From Mycobacterium sp. 1274761.0 (lineage in GTDB: Bacteria; Actinomycetota; Actinomycetes; Mycobacteriales; Mycobacteriaceae): 64,000 bases of DNA. Of this stretch, positions 50,055 through 59,302 are shown piece after piece; within the stretch, counting starts at the first letter, position 1; each line of letters opens with the position of its first letter. The position numbers and the translations under genes are program-made. The stretch is taken from positions 1 through 64,000 of the forward strand of contig NZ_LZMC01000076.1 of assembly GCF_001668615.1 (NCBI RefSeq). Direction: 5' to 3'. Below the pieces are notes generated by a model. The model was given only the letters and a program-made list of their open reading frames with translations, was not told the origin of the DNA and searched no databases.

Positions 50055-50723
50055 ATGATGGGGACCGTCGTTCTGGTGCATGGCGCTTTCGTGGACGGCT
50101 CCAGCTGGCGGCCCGTGTACGACCTGCTGACCGCCGACGGCTACCGCATCGCTGTCGTGCAGAACCCCACCCTGTCGCTGCACGACGATGCGGCAGTGAC
50201 GCGACGGACCATCGACGCGCTGGAGGGGCCGCTCGTGCTGGCCGGGCACTCCTACGGCGGCGCGGTCATCACCGAAGCCGGCACTCACGACAAGGCTGCC
50301 GCCTTGGTGTACATCGCGGCGTTTGCGCCGGACGCTGGCGAGACGGTGAAAGCGCTGGGCGGTGATCCTGATTCGCCGGACTTGCCGATCGTCGAGGGTC
50401 CTGGCGGATTCTTCTTTCAGAACCGGGATACGTTCCACGACGCGTTCGGCGCCGACCTGTCGGCCGCCGACGCGGCGTTCTTGGCCGATTCGCAGGTCCC
50501 CTGGGGGGCTGATGCCATGGCGGGAGCGGTAACCGAACCGGCCTGGCGCAGCAAGCCAAGCTGGTATCTGATTGCCACCGAAGACCGCATGATCACGCCA
50601 TCTGACCAGCGCGCCATGGCGAATCGGGCCGGCGCCACCACCGTCGAGGTGGCCGCCAGCCATGCCGTCTACATGACGCAGCCACGTGCCGTCGCCGCGC
50701 TTATTCGGCAGGCGGTCGGCTGA
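50055..50723 (+). CDS. alpha/beta hydrolase (EstC/pyrethroid-hydrolase-like)
   Basis: A 222-aa small alpha/beta-hydrolase. Oxyanion VVLVHGAFVDGSSW, nucleophile LVLAGHSYGGAVI (G-x-S-x-G), acid TEDRMITP and late HAVYMTQP (catalytic His) are all visible, so it is probably active. ATG 50055 (or 50058) follows GGAGG at about ten bases. It lies 19 bp after imuB on the same strand and might be co-transcribed under SOS, though no DNA-repair role is known for this family. The substrate is unknown. Confidence 0.9.
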   Translation: MMGTVVLVHGAFVDGSSWRPVYDLLTADGYRIAVVQNPTLSLHDDAAVTRRTIDALEGPLVLAGHSYGGAVITEAGTHDKAAALVYIAAFAPDAGETVKALGGDPDSPDLPIVEGPGGFFFQNRDTFHDAFGADLSAADAAFLADSQVPWGADAMAGAVTEPAWRSKPSWYLIATEDRMITPSDQRAMANRAGATTVEVAASHAVYMTQPRAVAALIRQAVG

Positions 50724-50766
50724 TTCTCGCCGAGTTCGACGTTGCGGCAACTTTTACGCGCAACCG

Positions 50767-51804
50767 TCAGGTCAGCTGGCGGGCGAATTGGCCGACACGG
50801 GCGATGAACCGGTCGAAGAAGGCCGCCGGATCGACATCAATACCGATGAGCGCGTTGGGCTCTCGACCCCAGCGTCCCGACCAGTCGGCGATGGTCATGC
50901 CGCGCGTCAACGTCCCGGTCAACTCGACGTCGACGGTGGCCGGCCGCGTCGACACCAGCCCGGGATCCAGCGCCACCGCAGCGGCCAGCGGGTCGTGCAG
51001 ATGCGCGAGATAGCCGTCGTCGTGGTCGTAGTGGAATTCGAAGTAGAACCGCATCGCGTCCTCGAGCACCCGGATCAGCGGGTTGGCCGCCACCGACCGG
51101 GTGCCGCGCTTGTCGAGCACGCTCATCGCCTCAGACGCCGAACCGGCCTCGGTCGCGAGCCGGCCGAGCAGCGCAGGCGTCATCGCGATGTTCTCGGTCA
51201 GGTTCAGCCCCAACACGATCGGAAGATGTCGCGGCGGGTTGAGTCCCCACGCGGCCGACCATACGGAGAAGACCTCGTGGGCCGCCTCGGGATCGACGCT
51301 GACGTTCCACTCCGCGACCGGTGTCGTGTTCCCGCGGTATTCGAAGGCGCCGCCCATGATGACCAGCCGGCGCAGCATCGTGGGCAGTGCGGGTTCCTGC
51401 CGCAACGCCAACGCCAAGTTCGTCAGTGGGCCGGTCGCCACCGCGATCAGCTCACCGGGATGGGCGCGTGCGGCGCTGACCCACGCCTGCGCCGCGTCGT
51501 GGGCGGTGAGTTGCCGATCGGTCGACGGCAGCGTGGCATAGCCCAAACCCTGCGGGCCGTGGGTGTCCTCGGCCGTGCGTAGCGGCGTGCGTAGGGGCTG
51601 CTCGGCACCTTTGGAGACCGGGATCCCCTCGACGCGGCACAACTCGAGCAGACCCAAGTTGTTGATGCAGACTTGTTGCACCGCAACGTTGCCCGCGGTG
51701 GAGGCGATGCCGACGACATCGGCGTCGGCGCTGCCGAACAAATAGACCAACGCCATCGCGTCATCCACGCCCGTGTCGACGTCAACGAAGACGGGCTGCG
51801 GCAC
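50767..51804 (-). CDS. iunH: inosine-uridine nucleoside N-ribohydrolase
   Basis: A 345-aa nucleoside hydrolase, cleaving ribonucleosides to base and ribose for salvage. The calcium-site signature VFVDVDTGVDDAMAL (Asp8, 10, 14, 15) is intact; VATGPLTNLALAL and VIMGGAFEYRGN (family IMGG) follow, and LHDPLAAAVALDP carries the late Asp ligand. It converges with the hydrolase gene at 50723 (43-bp gap). Position after imuB matches Rv3393. Confidence 0.94.
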   Translation of the reverse strand: MPQPVFVDVDTGVDDAMALVYLFGSADADVVGIASTAGNVAVQQVCINNLGLLELCRVEGIPVSKGAEQPLRTPLRTAEDTHGPQGLGYATLPSTDRQLTAHDAAQAWVSAARAHPGELIAVATGPLTNLALALRQEPALPTMLRRLVIMGGAFEYRGNTTPVAEWNVSVDPEAAHEVFSVWSAAWGLNPPRHLPIVLGLNLTENIAMTPALLGRLATEAGSASEAMSVLDKRGTRSVAANPLIRVLEDAMRFYFEFHYDHDDGYLAHLHDPLAAAVALDPGLVSTRPATVDVELTGTLTRGMTIADWSGRWGREPNALIGIDVDPAAFFDRFIARVGQFARQLT

Positions 51805-51829
51805 GAGCTAACGATACTTCTGCCAGCAT

Positions 51830-53839
51830 CTACCAGTGCACGCCGGGCACCAGCCGAACGGCCCGCTTGACCGGACGCGGCACGCGCACCGTCGTCACTG
51901 CTCTGGCCGGGCGGTGAGGCTTTCGCGACGACGGCCTCGGACGGGGTTCAAGGCCCTTGGCCGCCGCGGAGTCGGGATAGCCGAGGTAAAGCTGGTGCAG
52001 TACACGCCGCGACAGCCTGGGCGTGAAGTAATGCCCGACGTCGGCCAGGGTGCCCAGTGGGGTATCGATGCGCGCCGGCTTCTCGATCAGGCCGCGCACC
52101 ACCATCGCGGCGGCATGTTCGGCGCTGATCGGCGGCACCGGATTGAGATGCCGCGACGGAGCGATCATCGGCGTTCGCACCAGCGGCATGTGGATGTTCG
52201 TGAACGTGATGTGATCCGACAGCGTTTCGGTCGACACCACCTCTGAGAATGCGTCCAGCGCGGCTTTTGACGGCAGATACGAGCTGTATTTCGGATTGCG
52301 AGCCTGCACACCGGCACTCGACACGTTGACGACGTGACCGAACCGCCGTTCGCGCCAATGGGGCAAGAGGGCCAGCACCATTCGCACCGCGCCGAAGTAA
52401 TTGACCGCCATCACCCGTTCGTAGTCGTGCAGGCGATCGGTTGAGGCCATCACGGATCGCCGGATCGAGCGGCCTGCATTGTTGACGAGGTAGTCGACAT
52501 GATCGAACCGGCCGAGGATGTCCTTGATGGTGTGCTCCACGGAAGTGTCGTCGGTGACGTCGCAGGTGAAGGCATGCGCGTCGCCGCCTGCGGCGCGGAT
52601 TCGGGCGACCAGCTCGTCGAGTGCGTCGGCATTGCGGGCGAGCGCGAACACCGTCGCGCCGCGGTCGGCCACGGCTATCGCCGAGGCCCGGCCGATGCCG
52701 CTCGACGCTCCGGTGATGATGACGTGCTTGCCAACCAGGGGGCCTGCGGGATGGTCGCGTCGAGCCCGGTCCGGATCCAGATGCTCGGCCCAGTACTGCC
52801 ACAGCTTCGGTGCATACGACGCGAACTCAGGCACCGTAATGTTGGTGTGCTGCAGTGCTTCTCGAGTGTTATCGGCAGTGAAAGTCGGCATCAGGTCGAC
52901 GACATCGAGTATCTCGGCCGGGACGCCGAGCTGCGTTGCCGCCATATTGCGCAGCGCCTTGGCGCGACCAGTCACCCGAAGGAATGGTGTCGCCGTCGCC
53001 CGCGGCAGCGTGCCGCGCAGCCGCGGCAGGCCCGCCGAACGGGAGATGCCTCGATAGATGCCGCGTAGACCGATGCTGTCGGGTGCGGTGAGGTGGAACG
53101 TCTGGCCGTCACGGCCGGGAAGATGCATCAATTCGGTCAGGGCGTCGACGACGTAGTCGACGGGGACCATGTTGGTGCGTCCTGTATTCGGAAGAAGGAC
53201 CGGTGTAACCGACGGCAGCGCAGCCAGTTTCGCCAGGATGCCGAAGAAGTAATACGGACCGTCGATCTTGTCCATCTCGCCCGTGCGTGAGTCGCCGACC
53301 ACCACAGCGGGCCGATACACGCGGTAGCGCAGACGGGGCTCCCTCCGCACCAGCATTTCGGCTTCGAACTTGGTCTGGTGGTACGGCGTGGGGAGATCCT
53401 GCCCGACGTCGAAATCGTCTTCGGTGTATGTGCCGCGGTAGGTGCCCGCAACGGCGATCGAAGACATATGTTGCAGGGTGGCGTCGAGTCGGCGCGCGAG
53501 CGCGATCACTGCTCGTGTTCCGTCGACGTTCGCGGCCCGCTGAGCGTTTTCGACGACGGTGATGTCGTAGATCGCGGCGCAGTGCACCACGTGGTCGACG
53601 TGGCCCAACTCGGCGATGGTGTCATCGGAAAGCCCGAGGTCGTCGGCGGTCAGGTCGCCGACTAGCGGCTTTGCCCTGTCACCCCATGGGCTCTCGCCAG
53701 TGTTGGCCAGCCGCTCGAACCTCGGCAAGGAGGTCCGGCGGGCCAGTACCCACACCTCGGCGTCGGCGAACCGGTCCAGGATTCGCGAGACCACCCGCCG
53801 CCCGATAAACCCGGTACCGCCGGTAACGACATAGCGCAT
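51830..53839 (-). CDS. acrA1: two-domain fatty acyl-CoA reductase-like / SDR fusion (AcrA1-like)
   Basis: 669 aa from ATG 53839. N-terminal extended-SDR domain (about 1-340): VVTGGTGFIGRRVVSRIL and TPYHQTKFEAEMLV (Tyr-x-x-x-Lys), as in male-sterility-type fatty acyl reductases. C-terminal classical SDR domain (about 375-620): VIITGASSGIGRASAIAV, VNNAGRSIRR and YSSYLPSKAALDAF (Tyr-x-x-x-Lys). Ends with a basic tail. This layout matches Rv3391 (acrA1), proposed to reduce acyl-CoA to aldehyde and alcohol. The cmaA1 gene that separates it from iunH in M. tuberculosis is absent. Divergent from htdY. Confidence 0.88.
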   Translation of the reverse strand: MRYVVTGGTGFIGRRVVSRILDRFADAEVWVLARRTSLPRFERLANTGESPWGDRAKPLVGDLTADDLGLSDDTIAELGHVDHVVHCAAIYDITVVENAQRAANVDGTRAVIALARRLDATLQHMSSIAVAGTYRGTYTEDDFDVGQDLPTPYHQTKFEAEMLVRREPRLRYRVYRPAVVVGDSRTGEMDKIDGPYYFFGILAKLAALPSVTPVLLPNTGRTNMVPVDYVVDALTELMHLPGRDGQTFHLTAPDSIGLRGIYRGISRSAGLPRLRGTLPRATATPFLRVTGRAKALRNMAATQLGVPAEILDVVDLMPTFTADNTREALQHTNITVPEFASYAPKLWQYWAEHLDPDRARRDHPAGPLVGKHVIITGASSGIGRASAIAVADRGATVFALARNADALDELVARIRAAGGDAHAFTCDVTDDTSVEHTIKDILGRFDHVDYLVNNAGRSIRRSVMASTDRLHDYERVMAVNYFGAVRMVLALLPHWRERRFGHVVNVSSAGVQARNPKYSSYLPSKAALDAFSEVVSTETLSDHITFTNIHMPLVRTPMIAPSRHLNPVPPISAEHAAAMVVRGLIEKPARIDTPLGTLADVGHYFTPRLSRRVLHQLYLGYPDSAAAKGLEPRPRPSSRKPHRPARAVTTVRVPRPVKRAVRLVPGVHW

Positions 53840-53949
53840 GCGGTCATGCTCGTCCGATGCCCGACGCACGTCAACGTTGTGTGACGCGGTCGGTCGTTGT
53901 CGTCGAGGCGAAGGCAGCTATCGTCCGAGACAGTCCGAAGGGAGTGTCA

Positions 53950-54819
53950 ATGCCGATCGACGCGGGCGCCATAGGCGCGAAAACCGATCCGTACGTCTTC
54001 GAATGGACCGACCGAGACACCCTGCTGTATGCGCTCGGTGTCGGCGCGGGCGTCGACGACCTCGCGTTCACCACCGAGAACAGCCACGACACACCGCAGC
54101 AGGTGCTGCCGACGTACGCCGTCATCGCCTGCACGGGGTTTGCGGCTGCGGGCAAGATCGGCACCTTCAACTTCGCGATGCTGTTGCACGGTTCCCAGGA
54201 GATCCGGCTGTTCGAACCACTGCCACCGGCCGGAAAGCTGAGCGTCGTCGGCGAGGTCGCCGACATCCAGGACAAGGGCGAGGGCAAGAACGCCATCGTC
54301 ATGCTCAGGGCCACGGGCACCAATCCCGACACCGGCAAGGTCGTCGCGGAGACGAAAGCAACCGCGGTCATCCGCGGCGAGGGCGGCTTCGGCGGGCAGC
54401 CGGGTCAGCGTCCGGCGGCCCCCGAGATTCCCGACCGCGAGCCCGACGCGCGGATATCGCTGCCGACCCGCGAGGACCAGGCGTTGATCTACCGGCTGTC
54501 CGGCGACCGCAATCCGCTGCACAGCGACCCGTGGTTCGCGCGCGAGATGGCCGGCTTCCCGAAGCCGATTTTGCATGGCCTGTGCACCTACGGTGTGGCG
54601 GGCCGCGCGCTGGTCAGCGAGCTCGGCGGCGGCGATGCGACCAAGGTGACCGCGATCGCATCGCGCTTCACCTCGCCCGTCTTTCCCGGCGAGACGCTGA
54701 CGACCTCGATCTGGCGCACCGAGACCGGGCGGGCGGTGTTCCGCACCGAGGCCGCCAACCCCGATGGTTCGAACTCCCGGCTGGTGCTCGAAGACGGCGC
54801 GGCTGAATACACCAGCTAG
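53950..54819 (+). CDS. htdY: MaoC-family 3-hydroxyacyl dehydratase HtdY-like
   Basis: 289 aa from ATG 53950, the length recalled for Rv3389c. A double hot-dog protein. The C-terminal half contains the MaoC hydratase-2 motif, YRLSGDRNPLHSDPWFA (catalytic Asp and His) and HGLCTYGVAGRAL; the N-terminal half is a degenerate hot-dog (LLYALGVGAGVDDLAFTTEN). It hydrates or dehydrates (R)-3-hydroxyacyl chains in fatty acid metabolism. GGGAGTG precedes the ATG. A hairpin at 54831-54880 follows, then the SOS promoter of dnaE2. Confidence 0.92.
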   Translation: MPIDAGAIGAKTDPYVFEWTDRDTLLYALGVGAGVDDLAFTTENSHDTPQQVLPTYAVIACTGFAAAGKIGTFNFAMLLHGSQEIRLFEPLPPAGKLSVVGEVADIQDKGEGKNAIVMLRATGTNPDTGKVVAETKATAVIRGEGGFGGQPGQRPAAPEIPDREPDARISLPTREDQALIYRLSGDRNPLHSDPWFAREMAGFPKPILHGLCTYGVAGRALVSELGGGDATKVTAIASRFTSPVFPGETLTTSIWRTETGRAVFRTEAANPDGSNSRLVLEDGAAEYTS

Positions 54820-54830
54820 CGCCGCGCCGA

Positions 54831-54880
54831 TTGTGAATCGTCTGACGGGTTTCGGCTGATTCGCGTCGGAGGATTCACAA
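54831..54880 (+). terminator. long hairpin between htdY and dnaE2
   Basis: TTGTGAATC (54831-54839) pairs with GATTCACAA (54872-54880); an inner stem CTGACG/CGTCGG extends it after a 2-by-2 internal loop. No T-run follows. Probably it ends the htdY transcript or insulates the dnaE2 promoter that begins 15 bp later. Confidence 0.55.
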
Positions 54881-54894
54881 ACCAGACGACTTTA

Positions 54895-54916
54895 TCGAAC
54901 TAATGTTCGATATATT
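54895..54916 (+). promoter_or_regulatory. LexA (SOS) box and leaderless-type promoter of dnaE2
   Basis: TCGAAC-TAAT-GTTCGA (54895-54910) is a perfect mycobacterial SOS box. TATATT (54911-54916) abuts it and is followed by exactly six bases before GTG 54923. LexA bound here would cover the -35/-10 spacer and block transcription until DNA damage. The mRNA is predicted to be leaderless. Confidence 0.9.
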
Positions 54917-54922
54917 GGTCGG

Positions 54923-57900
54923 GTGGGGTGGCATACCGGACCGCCGAGCTGGACCGAGATGGAGCGCGTGCTTCATGGCAAGCCGCGCCGCGCCGGGTGG
55001 CCCATTGATGAGCAGATCGGCGACGGGGGCGACAGCCCGGCCTGGTCGCGAAAGCGCGGGGATTATCAGCCACTCGACATCGACCGGCCGCGCTCGGATG
55101 TCCCGTACGCCGAGCTGCACGCGCATTCGGCGTACAGCTTCCTCGACGGCGCCAGCACGCCGGAGGAACTTGTCGAAGAGGCGGCGCGGCTCGGCTTGCG
55201 CGCCCTCGCGCTCACCGATCACGACGGGCTGTACGGGGTGGTGCGCTTCGCCGAAGCCGCCAAGGAACTCGACGTGCGAACGGTGTTCGGCGCCGAGTTG
55301 TCCCTCGGCGGCGGCGACCGCACCGAGGAGGCCGATCCACGAGGGCCGCATCTGCTGGTGCTGTCCCGGGGCCCGGAAGGGTATCGACGGCTGTCGCGCC
55401 AACTAGCCAAGGCGCATCTGGCCGGCGGGGAAAAAGGCGTTCTGCGTTACGACTACGACGCGCTGACCGAGGCGGCGGGCGGGCACTGGCACATCCTGAC
55501 CGGCTGCCGCAAAGGCCATGTCCGCCAAGCGCTTACCGACGGCGGCCCTGAGGCGGCGGAGAAGGCGCTCGCCGATCTGGTGGACCGGTTCGGCCGTGAC
55601 CGGGTCAGTATCGAGCTCACCCATCACGGCCATCCGCTCGACGATGAGCGCAACACCGCGCTGGCCCAGGTGGCCCCCCGGTTCGGTGTCGGCATCGTGG
55701 CCACCACCGCCGCTCACTTCGCCGAGCCGTCCCGCGGGCGGCTGGCGATGGCCATGGGGGCGATCCGCGCGCGCAACTCGATCGACGAAGCGGCGGGCTA
55801 CCTTGCTCCGCTCGGCGGTTCGCACCTGCGGTCGGGTGAGGAGATGGCGCGGATGTTCGCACACTGCCCGGAGGTGGTGACCGCCGCCGCCGATCTCGGT
55901 GAGCAGTGCGCCTTCGAGCTGGCGCTGATCGCGCCGCAGTTGCCGCCGTTCGACGTTCCGGACGGGCACACCGAAGACAGCTGGCTTCGGCACCTGGTCA
56001 TGATGGGCGCCAGGAACCGCTACGGTCCACCCGAGCGGGCGCCGCGCGCGTACGAGCAGATCGAGTATGAGCTGAAAATTATTGCCCAGCTTCAGTTCCC
56101 GGGATATTTCCTGGTGGTCCACGACATCACCCGGTTCTGCAAGGAGAACGGGATCCTGGCCCAGGGCAGGGGATCGGCGGCCAACTCGGCGGTCTGTTAC
56201 GCCCTCGGCGTCACCAACGTCGACCCGGTCGCCAACGAGCTGCTGTTCGAGCGATTCCTGTCCCCGGCGCGGGACGGCCCGCCCGACATCGACATCGACA
56301 TCGAGTCGGACCTGCGGGAGAAGGCCATTCAGTACGTCTACGACCGCTACGGCCGCGATTACGCCGCCCAGGTCGCCAACGTCATCACCTACCGCGGCCG
56401 TAGTGCGGTCCGTGACATGGCCCGTGCGCTGGGCTTCTCGCAGGGGCAGCAGGACGCGTGGAGCAAGCAGATCGGCCAGTGGGGCAAGCTCAGCGAGTCG
56501 ACTCATGTCGAGGATGTGCCGGAGGCGGTGATCGATCTGGCCAAGCAGATCTCCAACCTGCCGCGGCACATGGGCATCCATTCCGGCGGCATGGTGATCT
56601 GCGACCGGCCCATCGCCGATGTGTGCCCGGTGGAGTGGGCGCGCATGGAGAATCGCAGCGTGCTGCAGTGGGACAAAGACGACTGTGCGGCAATCGGATT
56701 GGTGAAGTTCGACATGCTCGGTCTTGGCATGCTGTCGGCGCTGCATTACTGCCTCGACCTGGTGGCCGAACACAAGGGCATCCATGTCGATCTGGCCAAG
56801 CTCGACCTCTCCGAGCAGGCCGTGTACGAGATGTTGCAGCGCGCCGACTCTGTCGGGGTGTTCCAGGTGGAGTCCCGCGCGCAGATGGCCACGCTGCCCC
56901 GGCTGAAGCCGCGGGTGTTCTACGACCTTGTCGTCGAGGTGGCGCTGATCCGCCCGGGGCCCATTCAGGGCAACTCCGTGCACCCCTACATCAGCAGACG
57001 CAACGGGGTGGAGCCGGTAGTCTACGAGCATCCGTCCATGGAGCCTGCGTTGCGAAAGACGTTGGGTGTTCCGTTGTTTCAGGAGCAGCTGATGCAGTTG
57101 GCGGTGGACTGCGCGGGCTTTACCGCCGCCGAAGCCGACCAGCTGCGCCGCGCGATGGGATCCAAGCGCTCGACCGAGCGGATGCGACGGCTGCGTGGCC
57201 GGTTCTACGACGGTATGCGCGAACGGCACGGCATCACCGGCGACGTGGCCGACCGGATCTACGAAAAGCTGGAGGCGTTCGCCAATTTTGGTTTCCCGGA
57301 AAGCCATTCGCTGTCCTTCGCCTCGCTGGTGTTCTACTCGTCGTGGTTCAAGCTGCACCATCCCGCGGCGTTCTGCGCTGCGCTGCTGCGGGCCCAGCCG
57401 ATGGGCTTCTACTCGCCGCAGACGCTGGTGGCCGATGCCCGTCGGCATGGCGTCATCGTGCACGGACCTGACGTCAACGCCAGCCTGTCGCACGCGACGC
57501 TGGAGAACGGCGGCACCGAGGTGCGGCTGGGTATCGGCAGCGTCCGCCACATCGGCGAGGAGCTGGCCGACCAGATTGTCGAGGAACGAAACGCAGGCGG
57601 GCCGTTTGATTCTCTGCTGGATTTGACCGGTCGGGTGCAGTTGTCGGTCCCGCAGACCGAAGCGTTGGCGACGGCGGGCGCGTTGGGCTGCTTCGGGATC
57701 ACCCGCCGCGAAGCGCTGTGGGCCGCGGGTGCGGCCGCCTCCCAGCGGCCGGACCGGTTGCCGGGAGTGGGGGCGTCGTCGCATGTCCCCACGTTGCCCG
57801 GCATGACCGAGCTGGAACTGGCGGCCTCCGATGTCTGGGCGACCGGTATTTCCCCGGACAGCTATCCCACCCAGTTCCTGCGGGCAGACCTTGACGCGAT

Positions 57901-58216
57901 GGGCGTGGTGACGGCCGACCGGCTGCTGTCGATCCCCGATGGAACGCGGATCCTGGTGGCGGGTGCGGTGACCCACCGGCAGCGTCCCGCGACGGCGCAA
58001 GGCGTGACGTTCCTCAACCTCGAAGACGAGACCGGCATGGTCAACGTCCTGTGCTCACCGGGAGTGTGGAACCGGCATCGCAAGCTGGCGCAGACGGCGA
58101 CGGCGCTGATGGTCCGGGGGCAGGTGCAAAACGCCACCGGAGCGGTCACAGTTGTCGCCGATCGGTTGAGCAAGCTCGACATCCGCATCGCCTCCCGCAG
58201 CCGGGATTTCAGGTAG
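54923..58216 (+). CDS. dnaE2: error-prone DNA polymerase DnaE2
   Basis: The C-family polymerase that performs damage-induced mutagenesis with ImuA' and ImuB. 1097 aa from GTG 54923 (start MGWHTGPPSWTEMERVL as in M. tuberculosis). PHP domain at about 60-270 (YAELHAHSAYSFLDGAS); polymerase core with catalytic aspartates in DGPPDIDIDIESDLREK (about 452-465) and the late Asp in VKFDMLG; finger motifs LIRPGPIQGNSVHPYI; C-terminal OB-fold (TFLNLEDETGMVNVLC). It lacks the clamp-binding C-terminus of DnaE1 and relies on ImuB. Strong SOS box upstream. Confidence 0.96.
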   Translation: MGWHTGPPSWTEMERVLHGKPRRAGWPIDEQIGDGGDSPAWSRKRGDYQPLDIDRPRSDVPYAELHAHSAYSFLDGASTPEELVEEAARLGLRALALTDHDGLYGVVRFAEAAKELDVRTVFGAELSLGGGDRTEEADPRGPHLLVLSRGPEGYRRLSRQLAKAHLAGGEKGVLRYDYDALTEAAGGHWHILTGCRKGHVRQALTDGGPEAAEKALADLVDRFGRDRVSIELTHHGHPLDDERNTALAQVAPRFGVGIVATTAAHFAEPSRGRLAMAMGAIRARNSIDEAAGYLAPLGGSHLRSGEEMARMFAHCPEVVTAAADLGEQCAFELALIAPQLPPFDVPDGHTEDSWLRHLVMMGARNRYGPPERAPRAYEQIEYELKIIAQLQFPGYFLVVHDITRFCKENGILAQGRGSAANSAVCYALGVTNVDPVANELLFERFLSPARDGPPDIDIDIESDLREKAIQYVYDRYGRDYAAQVANVITYRGRSAVRDMARALGFSQGQQDAWSKQIGQWGKLSESTHVEDVPEAVIDLAKQISNLPRHMGIHSGGMVICDRPIADVCPVEWARMENRSVLQWDKDDCAAIGLVKFDMLGLGMLSALHYCLDLVAEHKGIHVDLAKLDLSEQAVYEMLQRADSVGVFQVESRAQMATLPRLKPRVFYDLVVEVALIRPGPIQGNSVHPYISRRNGVEPVVYEHPSMEPALRKTLGVPLFQEQLMQLAVDCAGFTAAEADQLRRAMGSKRSTERMRRLRGRFYDGMRERHGITGDVADRIYEKLEAFANFGFPESHSLSFASLVFYSSWFKLHHPAAFCAALLRAQPMGFYSPQTLVADARRHGVIVHGPDVNASLSHATLENGGTEVRLGIGSVRHIGEELADQIVEERNAGGPFDSLLDLTGRVQLSVPQTEALATAGALGCFGITRREALWAAGAAASQRPDRLPGVGASSHVPTLPGMTELELAASDVWATGISPDSYPTQFLRADLDAMGVVTADRLLSIPDGTRILVAGAVTHRQRPATAQGVTFLNLEDETGMVNVLCSPGVWNRHRKLAQTATALMVRGQVQNATGAVTVVADRLSKLDIRIASRSRDFR

Positions 58217-58317
58217 CTGCGTTGATGCCGGAAATCGGTGCGCTGCACCGCCCGACGCGAGCAGAATGAGCAACTTGCGACAGCTACGCAGTCAGCGACG
58301 ACGCCAGGGGAGATCCG

Positions 58318-59250
58318 ATGAAGGCAGTTCGTAATGCGCCGCCTACGGTCGAGGTCGTCGATGTCGACGAGCCCCAGGGGGAAGGGAATCTCGTCCGGGT
58401 GGCGGGGGCCGGGATCTGCGCCTCGGATCTGAAGTACCTGCAATACGGCAGCACTCAGATCGCCGGGCATGAGTTCGCCGGACGGACCGAAGATGGCACC
58501 GCCGTTGCAGTAGAGGGTTTCTTTGGCTGCGGCGAGTGTGAACAGTGCCAGCAAGGCAGTTACAACATGTGCACGGCAGGACTACCTACCGCACCGGGGA
58601 TGCTCAGCCCTGGGGGCATGGCCGAGTGGTTCCGCGCGCCCAATCATGTCCTCGTGCCGCTGCCGCCCGCACTCGACGTCGCCGACGCCCCGCTCGTAGA
58701 ACCGGCAAGCGTCGCGTGGCACAGCTGCCATCAGGGCGAGATAGGCCCGCAAACGCGGGTGGCAATTGTGGGAGCGGGTGCCATCGGCATCCTCGCCGCC
58801 GCGTCGGCTCAACAGATGGGTGCGCCCGAAGTCGCCGTCGTCGCTCGACACCCGCACCAACACGAAGCTCGTGAGCGCATCGGAGCGGTCGAACCTACGG
58901 GCGGCTACGACGTGGTGATCGAAACGGGTGGCAGCGAGAGTGCGCTGCAGCGCGCCGTCGAATTGGCGAAGGTGGGTGCAACGGTGGTGCACCTTGGTGT
59001 GTATGCCCCTGGGACAGTGTGGCCGATGGACGCCGCCTTCGCGAAGGAAGTGACGTTGCGTCCCTCGCTCGGTTACTGCAGCCGCGGGCGACGAAAAGAC
59101 TTCGCCGAGGCCGCTCATCTCTTGGCTGGCCGCCCAGAACTCGCGGAAACCCTGATCACCCATCGATTTCCGATCGAGGACGCGGTTGAGGCGTTCCGCC
59201 TGGCGCAGGACAAGTCCAAGGGCGTGTTCCGCGTGGTGGTTGAGCCATAG
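58318..59250 (+). CDS. zinc-binding alcohol dehydrogenase (MDR family)
   Basis: 310 aa, a somewhat short medium-chain dehydrogenase. Catalytic-zinc region GAGICASDLKY and IAGHEFAGR, structural-zinc cysteines in FGCGECEQCQQGSYNMC, NAD-binding turn VAIVGAGAIGILAAA. The Rossmann half is shortened by ~30 residues around VEPTGGYDVVIETGG relative to typical 345-aa members. Preceded by GGGGAGA seven bases before ATG 58318. It stands 100 bp after dnaE2; no SOS box of its own. The alcohol substrate is unknown. Confidence 0.88.
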   Translation: MKAVRNAPPTVEVVDVDEPQGEGNLVRVAGAGICASDLKYLQYGSTQIAGHEFAGRTEDGTAVAVEGFFGCGECEQCQQGSYNMCTAGLPTAPGMLSPGGMAEWFRAPNHVLVPLPPALDVADAPLVEPASVAWHSCHQGEIGPQTRVAIVGAGAIGILAAASAQQMGAPEVAVVARHPHQHEARERIGAVEPTGGYDVVIETGGSESALQRAVELAKVGATVVHLGVYAPGTVWPMDAAFAKEVTLRPSLGYCSRGRRKDFAEAAHLLAGRPELAETLITHRFPIEDAVEAFRLAQDKSKGVFRVVVEP

Positions 59251-59302
59251 GCAGGGTGTCGATATCACGACCATCGCTTAACCGCGGTGACACGATACTG
59301 AC

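Noticed and set aside
55403..58000. 865-codon open frame antisense to dnaE2
   Set aside because: It lies wholly opposite a clear DnaE2 with intact motifs; long antisense frames are expected in high-GC coding DNA, and its Arg/Gln/His-rich translation has no family features.
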